A DNA stretch of 11,154 nucleotides from CAYVXE01 sp964455375 (GCA_964455375.1 CAYVXE010000133.1:1-11154); one strand, 5' to 3'. Positions 1 to 7,637 are shown, counted from the stretch's first letter. A program made the numbers and translations. Notes: generated by a model not told the origin, from the sequence alone.

Positions 1-16
1 TTCGGTGTTTAAAAAA
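1..16 (+). repeat. 3' end of a short dispersed repeat, cut by the window edge
   Basis: The first 16 bases match 11138-11153 near the other end of the window at 14 of 16 positions (TCGGTG-KTTAAAAAA core). They look like the terminal part of the dispersed intergenic repeat described at 9331-9364 and 11115-11149. The rest of the copy would lie outside the window. The short length and A-rich end leave some chance of coincidence. Confidence 0.35.
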
Positions 17-60
17 TAGCATGATTCCGGAAGGATAATGAGTGCTCTTTCAAACATTAT

Positions 61-90
61 TTCATTGATTATCCAAATTTTATTTATAAT
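61..90 (+). promoter_or_regulatory. Candidate sigma70-type promoter of the molybdoenzyme operon
   Basis: A perfect -10 hexamer TATAAT lies at 85-90, with a weak -35 candidate TTCATT at 61-66 and an 18-nt spacer. Transcription would start near 97, giving a leader of about 30 nt that includes the ribosome binding site AAAGGAG at 115-121. A closer TTGATT at 65-70 leaves only 14 nt and is less likely. If the host uses the Bacteroidota consensus, this call does not apply. No operator dyad is visible. Confidence 0.4.
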
Positions 91-126
91 ATTTAACTTT
101 TATCGTTGTAACCCAAAGGAGAATGG

Positions 127-1788
127 ATGAACTTCGGCTTTATTATAGATAACCGAAAATGCATCGGCTGTCATGCGTGTACGGTCGCGTGCAAGAGCGA
201 GCATGACATGCCGTTAGGCGTGAACCGAACCTGGGTGAAGTATATCGAAAAGGGAGAATTTCCTCAGGTACGCCGGATTTTTTCGGTGATGCGCTGTAAT
301 CATTGTGCAGATGCGCCATGTGTGGATATCTGTCCGGTAACTGCCTTGTACACACGTGAGGACGGCATTGTTGATTTTGATAATCGACGCTGCATCGGTT
401 GTAAAGCGTGTATGCAGGCCTGTCCCTACGACGCTCTGTATATCGATCCAAGTACACATACAGCGGCAAAATGCAATTACTGTGCGCATCGTGTGGATCT
501 CAGTCTTGAACCGGCATGTGTGAATGTCTGCCCTGAACATGCCATCATTTCGGGTGATTTGGATAATCCACTCACTGAAATCTCACAACTTCTTGCCCGT
601 GAACAGGTGACGGCAAGAAAGGTTGAAAAAGGCACGCGTCCGAAATTGTTTTACATCGATGCCGATGACGCCTCTTTAAAACCCGGTGCCACGGAACAGT
701 CGAGCGAGTATGTGTGGAGTTCGCAGGCAACCGGCGTCGGCCACTTTGCACAATTTGCTGAAGAACGGATGGCAAAATCGGATCCGGCAAAAATGCAGAC
801 GCAGTTAGCATCTTCTACGCTGGGGAATGGTTCCCGGAGCAGTGAGCGGGACGGAAACGCGGTCAATGCACCGGACAACGCGGATAGAAATATGCCGGAC
901 AAAGCACAAGCCGCCATTCGAGAGCAAGCCCGGCGGGCGTACGATGTGCCGGGCAAAGGCATTCTTTGGGGATGGGAAGTTTCCGCGTATGTGTGGACAA
1001 AAGCTATTGCTGCGGGGGTTTTCCTGATTCCTTTTCTGGCACGGATCTTCGGTTTTGCTCCTGTAACAGATGGTTTGCTCTGGTCGGCTTTCACGTTAGG
1101 TTTGCTGTTTTTGAGCATTACCGGGGCTTTGCTGGTGATTGATCTCGACAAACCGTCACGCTTTATTTATGTTTTATTGCGTCCGCAGTGGACGTCCTGG
1201 CTGGTTCGCGGCGGGTATGCAATTCTCCTCTATGGTGGTTTCTTGACACTCTGGGGATTAGGCAACTTCTTCAAAATTTCCGGCGTTCTATTTATCGCTT
1301 TCTGGGGGTGTGCACTATTTGCGGTTATCACTGCGGTCTATACAGCCTTTTTATTTGCTCAGGCGAAGGGTCGGGATTTTTGGCAAAGTCCGATATTGTC
1401 GTTGCACATGCTCGGACATGCGACTCTTGCCGGTTCGGCCGTTTTTGCAATACTTGGAATGTTTACTCAAAATACTGAAGTTTGGACCGAATTTTTGCAA
1501 GTTGTTTTCGTGGCGAGCATCGGGGTAAATCTTGTTGTTTTGTTTTTGGAAGTCGTGTCCACACATCCCACAAACGATGCGGAACGGGTGGTGCAGATGA
1601 TTGTTTCCGGTCAATTTAAGACATTGTTTTGGTTTGGCACACTGGTCATTGGCAATGTTTTACCGTTAGCGCTTTTGTGGTTCGGTGGGGTAGAAGCTAC
1701 AGCACTTGCCGGCGTGTTGGCGCTTGCAGGAATTTATATTACGGAGCACATCTGGATTCGAGCGCCACAACTGATTCCATTGAGTTAA
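127..1788 (+). CDS. Fused four-cluster ferredoxin / NrfD-type quinone-reactive membrane subunit of a molybdoenzyme
   Basis: This 553-residue protein joins two subunits that are separate in PsrBC, DmsBC and NrfCD. Residues 1-180 are a DmsB/PsrB/NrfC-like ferredoxin with 16 cysteines in four groups (C12-15-18-22, C57-60-65-69, C89-92-95-99, C116-119-131-135), enough for four [4Fe-4S] clusters. Residues 180-275 are a hydrophilic linker ending in YDVP. Residues 283-545 form eight hydrophobic segments, the NrfD/PsrC fold that exchanges electrons with quinone. The N-terminus has no twin-arginine or Sec signal. Lys/Arg residues concentrate before TM1, in loops 2-3, 4-5 and 6-7, and after TM8, which puts the Fe-S domain in the cytoplasm. 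AAAGGAG lies 5 nt before the ATG. The catalytic subunit follows after 27 nt. The architecture is certain; the substrate of the complex is not. Confidence 0.9.
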   Translation: MNFGFIIDNRKCIGCHACTVACKSEHDMPLGVNRTWVKYIEKGEFPQVRRIFSVMRCNHCADAPCVDICPVTALYTREDGIVDFDNRRCIGCKACMQACPYDALYIDPSTHTAAKCNYCAHRVDLSLEPACVNVCPEHAIISGDLDNPLTEISQLLAREQVTARKVEKGTRPKLFYIDADDASLKPGATEQSSEYVWSSQATGVGHFAQFAEERMAKSDPAKMQTQLASSTLGNGSRSSERDGNAVNAPDNADRNMPDKAQAAIREQARRAYDVPGKGILWGWEVSAYVWTKAIAAGVFLIPFLARIFGFAPVTDGLLWSAFTLGLLFLSITGALLVIDLDKPSRFIYVLLRPQWTSWLVRGGYAILLYGGFLTLWGLGNFFKISGVLFIAFWGCALFAVITAVYTAFLFAQAKGRDFWQSPILSLHMLGHATLAGSAVFAILGMFTQNTEVWTEFLQVVFVASIGVNLVVLFLEVVSTHPTNDAERVVQMIVSGQFKTLFWFGTLVIGNVLPLALLWFGGVEATALAGVLALAGIYITEHIWIRAPQLIPLS

Positions 1789-1815
1789 ATGACGTCATCA
1801 TAAAACGGAGGAAAA

Positions 1816-4677
1816 ATGTCAACAAAGCTTGATCCCGGTTTCATTGAAAAAATCGCCGAAAAACTTCATCTGATTTCAAATTTACATGATGATTTTTGCA
1901 TGGATGTCCCACGCCTGAGCGAACCCGGTGATTTAAACGCCTATCCGCCACCGGAAAAATGGGATGATTGGATTGAATATGAAGCGAAAAGCTGGCCCGT
2001 CCGTGATCGCAAACATTACATGATCGTTCCTACAAATTGTTTTAACTGTGAAGCCGGTTGTGGTCTTTTGAGCTACGTCGATAAAGATACAATGGATGTG
2101 CGTAAGTTTGAAGGAAATCCGTATCATCCTGGCAGCCGGGGGCGAAATTGTGCGAAAGGCCCGGCCACGATTAACCAGATAAAGGATACCGATCGCATCC
2201 TGTATCCCATGAAACGAACCGGAAAAAGAGGCGAGGGGAAATGGGAGCGGCTTTCCTGGGATGCTGTTTTGGATGACATCGCCGGAAAAATTCGTGAGAC
2301 GCTTCTCGATAAACGCAACAACGAAATTGTCTACCATGTGGGCCGGCCGGGGCATGAGGGCTACATCGACCGGGTGTTAAAGGCGTGGGGTGTGGACGGA
2401 CACAACAGTCACACCAACGTTTGCTCTTCAGGCGCCCGCTTCGGGTACGCTCTCTGGCAGTCGTTCGACCGGCCATCTCCGGATTACGCCAGTGCAAAAT
2501 TTATTTTGTTAGTGAGTGCGCATTTGGAGTCCGGGCATTATTTTAACCCGCATGCTCAGCGCATCATCGAAGGGATGATGGACGGCGCAAAATTAGCGGT
2601 CATGGATCCGCGTCTTTCGAATACGGCCAGTATGGCTGATTATTGGATGCCAACGTATCCCGGCAGCGAAGCGGCTATTTTGCTGGCTATGGCGAACGTC
2701 ATCCTCGACAAAGGTCTTTATAATGAATCATTTATGAAAAATTGGGTGAACTGGCAGGAATATTTGCGGAATGAGCATCCGCAAGTGGCAGTGACTTTTG
2801 ACAATTTCATAGCTGCCTTAAAAGAGGCGTATAAAGAGTATACGCCGGAATTTGCCGAACAGGAAAGTGGCGTCCCTGCAAGAACGATTCTTGAGGTGGC
2901 GCACAAAATAGGTGAAGCCGGAAGCCGGTTTGCAACCCATAATTGGCGCAGTGCCGGCAGCGGTAATCTCGGTGGCTGGTCGGTCGCCAGGTGTTTGCAT
3001 TTTCTCAATGTCCTTACCGGAAGTGTGGGCAGTGTCGGCGGAACCTCACCCAGCGGCTGGAATAAATTTAAGCCGCAGGTTTTTGATGTACCACCTGCCC
3101 AGAAATTCTGGAACGAATTGCATTTCCCGCAAGAATATCCATTGGCACATTATGAGATGAGCCACCTGCTGCCGCATTTCCTGAAGGAAGGACGTGGAAA
3201 ACTGGCCGTCTATTTCACGCGTGTTTTTAATCCGGTTTGGACCTACCCGGATGGTTTCACATGGATTGAAGCGTTGTCGGATGAAAAGAAAATCGGTCTG
3301 CACGCTGCTTTAACACCCACATGGAATGAAACGGCTTACTTCGCAGATTATGTGCTGCCCATGGGACATGCCAGCGAACGCCATGATATTATCAGTTACG
3401 AAACCCATTCCGGTAAGTGGATTGGTTTTCGGCAGCCGGTCGTCCGCGAGGCGCTGCGACGAATGGGTAAACCGGTGACCTTCACGTATGAAGCAAATCC
3501 CGGTGAAGTCTGGGAGGAAGATGAATTCTGGATCGAGCTGTCCTGGCGAATCGACCCGGATGGCAGCCTTGGGATTAAAAAGCATTTCATGTCACCATAC
3601 CGTCCTGATGAAAAAATAACCATTGAGGAATATTACCGCTTTATTTTTGAAAATGTACCTGGGTTGCCGGAAAAAGCCAAAGAAGAAAGTTTGTCTCCAT
3701 TGGACTATATGCGAAAGTATGGTGCGTTTGAGATAGAAAAGACATCCTACAATAAGCATCTGAGCAAACTTTCGGCTGAGGAACTGGCCGGTACCACAGC
3801 AGACTCTGCAACAAAAACGGTTAAACGAGGTGGGAAAGCTGTCGGGGTATTGGTCAACGGAGAAGCATGTTCGGGTTTCCCGACGCCTTCACGGAAACAG
3901 GAATTTTATTCGCAGACCATGGTGGATTGGAACTGGCCGGAATTTAAGATTCCGGTCTATATAAAGAGTCACGTGCACCAACAAAAGATCAAGTCTGAAA
4001 AGGGTGAATTCCCACTCATTCCCACATTCAGACTTCCGACGCTCATTCACTCCCGTTCCGGAAACGCAAAGTGGCTGAATGAAATTTCAAACCGAAATCC
4101 GGTGTGGATACACACCGCCGATGCCCGAAAGTTGGGAATCAAAAATGGTGATGAGATTCGTGTAAACACGGATATCGGTTATTTTGTCGACAGGGTCTGG
4201 GTGACCGAAGGGATGAAGCCGGGCGTCGTTGCCTGTTCACATCATATCGGCAGGTGGCGCAGACCACAGGATACGGCCGGAAATCGGTGGGCGACGAATT
4301 TAGTGGATATCCGGGAGGTGGAAAAGGGAAAGTGGAAGATGCGGCTTCTCGATGGCGTTCGTCCATACAAAAGCGATGATCCTGATTCTTCCCGCATTTT
4401 TTGGCAGGATGGCGGTGTACATCAAAATATCGCTTTTCCCGTTCATCCGGATCCTGTCAGCGGGATGCACTGCTGGCACCAGAAAGTACGCATTGAAAAA
4501 GCGCATGTTGATGATCGATATGGCGATGTGTTTGTGGATACCAATAAATCATTTCAGATTTATAAGGAGTGGCTGAAGCTGACCCGGCCAGCCCCTGGTC
4601 CGGATGGGTTACGTCGGCCGCTTTGGTTCAACCGTCCCTTAAGACCCGCAGAAGAGATGTTTTATCTCAAAAAATAA
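1816..4677 (+). CDS. Molybdopterin oxidoreductase catalytic subunit (CISM family), without Tat signal
   Basis: This 953-residue protein is the catalytic subunit of the complex. The N-terminal 4Fe-4S motif is C75-x2-C78-x3-C82-x29-C112, followed by the conserved Lys114 (CAKG). Cys203 in the segment NVCSSGAR is the probable molybdenum ligand, as in PsrA/PhsA-like enzymes. The molybdopterin dinucleotide-binding domain starts near residue 730 (LIPTFRLPTLIHS) and runs to about 850. A conserved-looking tail ends in MFYLKK. Length is usual for the family. The first 70 residues are acidic and mixed, with no RR motif, so the protein should stay in the cytoplasm with the fused Fe-S domain encoded just upstream. 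GGAGG at 1807-1811 sets the ATG. Possible relatives with the same orientation are SoeA (sulfite dehydrogenase) and PadB (phenylacetyl-CoA oxidoreductase); formate or polysulfide enzymes are alternatives. I cannot assign the substrate. Confidence 0.88.
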   Translation: MSTKLDPGFIEKIAEKLHLISNLHDDFCMDVPRLSEPGDLNAYPPPEKWDDWIEYEAKSWPVRDRKHYMIVPTNCFNCEAGCGLLSYVDKDTMDVRKFEGNPYHPGSRGRNCAKGPATINQIKDTDRILYPMKRTGKRGEGKWERLSWDAVLDDIAGKIRETLLDKRNNEIVYHVGRPGHEGYIDRVLKAWGVDGHNSHTNVCSSGARFGYALWQSFDRPSPDYASAKFILLVSAHLESGHYFNPHAQRIIEGMMDGAKLAVMDPRLSNTASMADYWMPTYPGSEAAILLAMANVILDKGLYNESFMKNWVNWQEYLRNEHPQVAVTFDNFIAALKEAYKEYTPEFAEQESGVPARTILEVAHKIGEAGSRFATHNWRSAGSGNLGGWSVARCLHFLNVLTGSVGSVGGTSPSGWNKFKPQVFDVPPAQKFWNELHFPQEYPLAHYEMSHLLPHFLKEGRGKLAVYFTRVFNPVWTYPDGFTWIEALSDEKKIGLHAALTPTWNETAYFADYVLPMGHASERHDIISYETHSGKWIGFRQPVVREALRRMGKPVTFTYEANPGEVWEEDEFWIELSWRIDPDGSLGIKKHFMSPYRPDEKITIEEYYRFIFENVPGLPEKAKEESLSPLDYMRKYGAFEIEKTSYNKHLSKLSAEELAGTTADSATKTVKRGGKAVGVLVNGEACSGFPTPSRKQEFYSQTMVDWNWPEFKIPVYIKSHVHQQKIKSEKGEFPLIPTFRLPTLIHSRSGNAKWLNEISNRNPVWIHTADARKLGIKNGDEIRVNTDIGYFVDRVWVTEGMKPGVVACSHHIGRWRRPQDTAGNRWATNLVDIREVEKGKWKMRLLDGVRPYKSDDPDSSRIFWQDGGVHQNIAFPVHPDPVSGMHCWHQKVRIEKAHVDDRYGDVFVDTNKSFQIYKEWLKLTRPAPGPDGLRRPLWFNRPLRPAEEMFYLKK

Positions 4678-4741
4678 AAGGTTCAATGTTGCTTTGAGTG
4701 GATAAATATTTCAGAAAAAAATAAGCCTCGGATTAACATCC

Positions 4742-4822
4742 GGCAGTTGCCGGAGACACGGATAAGCAGAATTCCAAGGATTCAGTTATTGAAAAACAAA
4801 TCTGGTGTGTCCGGCAACTGCC
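4742..4822. repeat. 18-bp inverted repeat between the converging operons
   Basis: Arms at 4742-4759 and 4805-4822 are reverse complements at 17 of 18 positions, separated by 45 nt. Arm 1 also contains a small hairpin of its own (CCGGCA-GT-TGCCGG at 4740-4753) and arm 2 a partial version of it. An eight-base direct repeat TCAACTTG follows at 4831-4838 and 4845-4852. On the - strand, arm 2 is followed within about 12 nt by a T-rich stretch (complement of 4791-4800), so it might help terminate the leftward operon. It could equally be a REP-like element or the remnant of a small transposon. No transposase is present. Confidence 0.6.
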
Positions 4823-4862
4823 TTAGTGTGTCAACTTGGACATATCAACTTGCGCGGCAATT

Positions 4863-4919
4863 GTGCCGACGCAGAGCATCGGCACGAGGTGAATGTCTTT
4901 CTTTTTGCTCTTTTTTTTT
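4863..4919 (+). terminator. Stem-loop with a distant T tract, possible terminator of the rightward operon
   Basis: A perfect 7-bp stem (GTGCCGA at 4863-4869, TCGGCAC at 4879-4885) closes a 9-nt loop. A run of nine Ts lies at 4911-4919, preceded by other T-rich stretches from 4897. The stem-to-T distance of about 25 nt is too long for a textbook intrinsic terminator, so this is tentative. It is also 185 nt past the stop codon of the molybdoenzyme gene. Confidence 0.3.
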
Positions 4920-4937
4920 CTGTGACCTCTGTGGCAA
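4920..4937 (+). repeat. Fragment resembling the dispersed repeat (CTGTG...CTGTGG)
   Basis: This stretch carries two CTGTG units seven bases apart (CTGTGACCTCTGTGGCAA), a layout related to the CTGTG and SGGTGGT units of the repeats at 9331-9364 and 11115-11149. It directly follows a nine-T tract and lies 16 bases before the convergent stop codon at 4954. The match is partial and the relationship is an inference. Confidence 0.3.
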
Positions 4938-4953
4938 TTTGTTGAGTGCATCG

Positions 4954-5715
4954 CTACTTCTTTTTGTCAAAAAATGCGGCGAGCGCTTGTTTATGTTCTT
5001 CTGATTTCAATGCCTGTTGGAACAAATGCAACTCAGTGTCAATTGCCTGGCGCAATCTTTCCGGGTTCACTGCTGAATTGATCAATCTTTTCACATCCTG
5101 TAATGTTTTAGGAGGCAAGGTCGCGATCCGCCGGCATTTCTCACGGGCGGTTGGTTGCACATCGGCGTCGTTACAGACACAACTGACGATACCCATGTCC
5201 TGTGCGTCGTCGATTCCGAAAGGCTCTCCAAGTAAAAGCGCCTGACTGGCACGCACGCGTCCGGCCAGAGCCGGTAGCAGGTAGGAACTGCCGAACTCCG
5301 GTACCAATCCGAGTTTCGTGAATGGTAAAACGAAAATCGAAGAACGCCCGGCGACCACGACATCACAATGTAAAAGCATGGTCGTGCCGATACCAACGGC
5401 TAACCCTGTAACGGCTGCGACCACCGGCTTCTGAAATCCCAGCATCAATTCGATGAATCGTATGGAAGGTAGCTCACTTAATTGTACCTCACCCTGATTG
5501 GCCGCGGCAAAGTCTTTCAAATCGTTGCCGCTGGTAAAGGCGTCTCCATTTGCGTTAAACAGAACCACACGCACGTCCGGGTCCTGCGAGGCGTCGATGA
5601 GGCCATGGTTGAGCATGTCATACATTTCAATGTTAAGGGCGTTTTTCTTTTGCGGACGATTCAGCGTCATTTCGAGAACGCCGTCTGCTTTATTGATGAT
5701 GACAAGTTGTGACAC
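4954..5715 (-). CDS. Crotonase-fold acyl-CoA protein, probable delta3,delta2-enoyl-CoA isomerase
   Basis: This 253-residue protein has the crotonase fold: NRPQKKNAL near residue 19, oxyanion-hole SGNDLKDF at 62-69, and GLAVGIG at 104-110. Aligned by motif to rat enoyl-CoA hydratase, both catalytic glutamates (Glu144 and Glu164) are replaced, by Thr112 and Phe132. Instead LGLVPEFGSS places Glu140 where peroxisomal ECI2-type isomerases carry their catalytic glutamate in LG..PEG.SS. The likely reaction is therefore moving a double bond from position 3 to 2 in enoyl-CoA, in the cytoplasm, to feed beta-oxidation. The start is GTG at 5713-5715, with AAAGGAG (5725-5731) nine bases upstream. It is the last gene of the leftward block, 53 nt after the HSDL2-like SDR. 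A generic enoyl-CoA hydratase annotation would probably be wrong. Confidence 0.87.
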   Translation of the reverse strand: MSQLVIINKADGVLEMTLNRPQKKNALNIEMYDMLNHGLIDASQDPDVRVVLFNANGDAFTSGNDLKDFAAANQGEVQLSELPSIRFIELMLGFQKPVVAAVTGLAVGIGTTMLLHCDVVVAGRSSIFVLPFTKLGLVPEFGSSYLLPALAGRVRASQALLLGEPFGIDDAQDMGIVSCVCNDADVQPTAREKCRRIATLPPKTLQDVKRLINSAVNPERLRQAIDTELHLFQQALKSEEHKQALAAFFDKKK

Positions 5716-5768
5716 GATTCAAGTCTCCTTTTAGTTTTTCATATTCAACTTTTGGAATTTTCTGAACA

Positions 5769-6590
5769 CTACACAAAGAAGTCCTGCATCAATTCGGAAT
5801 CGGGAACGTCGGCGTAGTTGCTAAAGTCTGTGACGCCTTCGGCGCGGAGAACCTCCTCGTCGATGAAAAAGTTACCGGTGCATTGACGACTGTCCCGCTG
5901 TACAATTGCATGGGCTGCATCGGCAACAATTTGTGGTTTGCGACTTTTTTTATAGGCTTCCTCGCCGCCGAGGAGATTCATAATTGCCGCTGTTTGAATG
6001 GCTGTTTTCGGCCACAGGGCATTGAAGGCAACCCCCTCTTTTTTAAATTCACCTGCCATTCCCAGAACACACATACTCATTCCGAACTTTGCCATGGTGT
6101 AAGCCACGTGCGGTGCAAACCAGCGGGTCTCCATATTCAATGGCGGTGAAAGATTCAGGACATGCGGATTTTCGGCCTTCAGCAAATACGGCAGGCATGC
6201 CCTTGACGTTAAGTACGTCCCGCGCGTGTTCACCTGGTGCATTAAATCGTAACGCTTCATGCCTGTTTTCAGCGTTCCCGTCAATGAAATGGCGCTGGCA
6301 TTATTAATGAGAATATCGATGCCGCCGAATGTTTCTACGGTTTTTTGCACGGCTGCGGTGACTTGCTCTTCAAAGCGGATGTCGACGACCAGCGCCAGCG
6401 CTTTCCCGCCCGCGTTTGTCATTTCCTCCGCCGCAGTATAAATGGTTCCTTGCAATCTCGGATGTGGTTCTGCCGTTTTTGCTGCCACGACGATGTTGGC
6501 GCCATCTTGTGCCAGGCGTAATCCAATCGCTTTACCAATCCCCCGGCTGGCGCCGGTTATGAAAACTGTTTTTCCTTTTAAGTCATTCAT
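5769..6590 (-). CDS. HSDL2-like short-chain dehydrogenase/reductase
   Basis: This SDR of 273 residues closely resembles the N-terminal catalytic domain of animal HSDL2 (hydroxysteroid dehydrogenase-like 2), including AAKTAEPHP, GTIYTAAEE, NNASAISLT, VNTRGTYL, SPPLN, NALWPKT and GNFFIDEE. The SCP2 lipid-transfer domain of HSDL2 is absent. Counting from the chosen start, the cofactor motif TGASRGIG is at 12-19, catalytic Ser at about 148, and YxxxK at 164-168. The chosen start is the ATG at 6588-6590, because GAGG lies just upstream; a TTG at 6602 would add four residues. The ATG overlaps the end of the preceding oxidoreductase gene by 8 nt, so the two are translationally coupled. HSDL2 is linked to peroxisomal and mitochondrial fatty-acid metabolism, but its exact substrate is not established. 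Here an acyl-CoA or lipid hydroxy/keto substrate is inferred from the neighbours. Confidence 0.88.
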   Translation of the reverse strand: MNDLKGKTVFITGASRGIGKAIGLRLAQDGANIVVAAKTAEPHPRLQGTIYTAAEEMTNAGGKALALVVDIRFEEQVTAAVQKTVETFGGIDILINNASAISLTGTLKTGMKRYDLMHQVNTRGTYLTSRACLPYLLKAENPHVLNLSPPLNMETRWFAPHVAYTMAKFGMSMCVLGMAGEFKKEGVAFNALWPKTAIQTAAIMNLLGGEEAYKKSRKPQIVADAAHAIVQRDSRQCTGNFFIDEEVLRAEGVTDFSNYADVPDSELMQDFFV

Positions 6591-7587
6591 GGTCGACCTC
6601 AATAATTAGTTTCCCGAAATTTTCACCGCTGAAAAGCATGAGCAATGTTTCGGGGAAGGTTTCAATTCCTTCAACGATATGCTCTTTTGATTTGAGTTTT
6701 CCATTTGCAATCCACGTTGCCAGTTCTTTAGCTGCCTCCGCATATTTTGTGGCGAAATCAAAAACCACAAAGCCTTGCATGCGGGCGCGATTGACCAACA
6801 GGGCAAGATAATTTTCCGGTCCTTTTATGGCCGATGTGTTGTTGTATTGTGAGATAGCGCCGCAGATCGGAATTCGGGCGCCGCGGTTGATTTGCGTCAG
6901 CACCGTGTCGAGAATCTTGCCGCCCACATTATCGAAATAGATGTCGATGCCGGACGGACAGGTCTCTTTCAAGGCTTTGTACATAATCTGAGATTTGTAA
7001 TCAATGGCTGCGTCGAATCCAAGCTGGTCGACAATGTAGGAACATTTTTTTTCACCGCCGGCAATGCCAACCACACGGCAGCCTTTGATTTTTGCAATTT
7101 GTCCGACGACGGAACCCACAGCGCCTGCGGCGCCGGATACCACGACAGTCTCGCCTGCTTCAGGCTGCCCGACTTCCAGCAAGCCAAAGTATGCGGTCAT
7201 GCCGGGCATGCCAAGCGTACTGAGGTAGAGCGGTAGAGGGGCGATGTGGGGATCAACTTTCACGAGGCCCTTACCGGTGGACATGGCGTAACTTTGTACA
7301 CCAAGCAGACCACTGACGTAGTCGCCAACTTTAAAATCAGGATGATTCGAAGCGACCACTTCACCGATTGCTCCGGCACGCATGACGTCACCGATAGCGA
7401 CAGGGTCGATATATGATTTTCCGGCGTTCATCCAGCCGCGCATCGCCGGATCCAGGGAGATGTAGAGCACTTTAATCAGCAGCTCACCTGCAACCGGTTC
7501 CGGAATGGGTGACTCTCTGTATTCCCAATCACTCTTTTTGGGTAAGCCCACGGGTCTCGCCGCGAGCAGAAATTGTTTGTTGGTCAT
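6583..7587 (-). CDS. Zinc-free MDR oxidoreductase, prostaglandin/2-alkenal reductase type (NADPH)
   Basis: This 334-residue enzyme belongs to the PTGR / leukotriene B4 dehydrogenase / CurA branch of the medium-chain dehydrogenases. Members reduce the alpha,beta double bond of enones and enals using NADPH. Diagnostic segments are SLDPAMRGWM (44-53), GMPGMTAYFGL (126-136), the dinucleotide loop SGAAGAVGSVVGQIAK (151-166), GGEKK with the conserved NADPH-phosphate lysine (about 180), FDNVGG (218-223) and CGAISQYN (242-249). Zinc ligands are missing, as expected. It is cytosolic with no signal or membrane segment. AGGAGG (7597-7602) sits nine bases before the ATG, a strong site. It overlaps the next gene by 8 nt. 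A 202-nt spacer with its own candidate promoter precedes it, so it probably begins a three-gene unit. The exact substrate is unknown; an alkenal, enone or lipid-derived compound is likely. Confidence 0.9.
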   Translation of the reverse strand: MTNKQFLLAARPVGLPKKSDWEYRESPIPEPVAGELLIKVLYISLDPAMRGWMNAGKSYIDPVAIGDVMRAGAIGEVVASNHPDFKVGDYVSGLLGVQSYAMSTGKGLVKVDPHIAPLPLYLSTLGMPGMTAYFGLLEVGQPEAGETVVVSGAAGAVGSVVGQIAKIKGCRVVGIAGGEKKCSYIVDQLGFDAAIDYKSQIMYKALKETCPSGIDIYFDNVGGKILDTVLTQINRGARIPICGAISQYNNTSAIKGPENYLALLVNRARMQGFVVFDFATKYAEAAKELATWIANGKLKSKEHIVEGIETFPETLLMLFSGENFGKLIIEVDHE

Positions 7588-7637
7588 TTTTTTAAGCCTC
7601 CTGAATTTGTTTGATGGAAATCGTCATCGTTAGGGAT

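Noticed and set aside
1789..1798. Ten-base perfect palindrome ATGACGTCAT between the two molybdoenzyme genes
   Set aside because: A single short palindrome in a 27-nt spacer inside an operon is easily due to chance, and no second site or known operator match supports it.
4747..5004. Possible small + strand protein of about 85 residues in the convergent spacer
   Set aside because: It runs through the inverted repeats, has an odd Cys/Phe/Arg-rich composition, no ribosome site, and overlaps the isomerase gene on the other strand.
6591..6602. TTG start adding four residues to the HSDL2-like SDR
   Set aside because: The ATG at 6590 has GAGG just upstream and gives the usual SDR N-terminus. The TTG would use a rarer codon without a better ribosome site.
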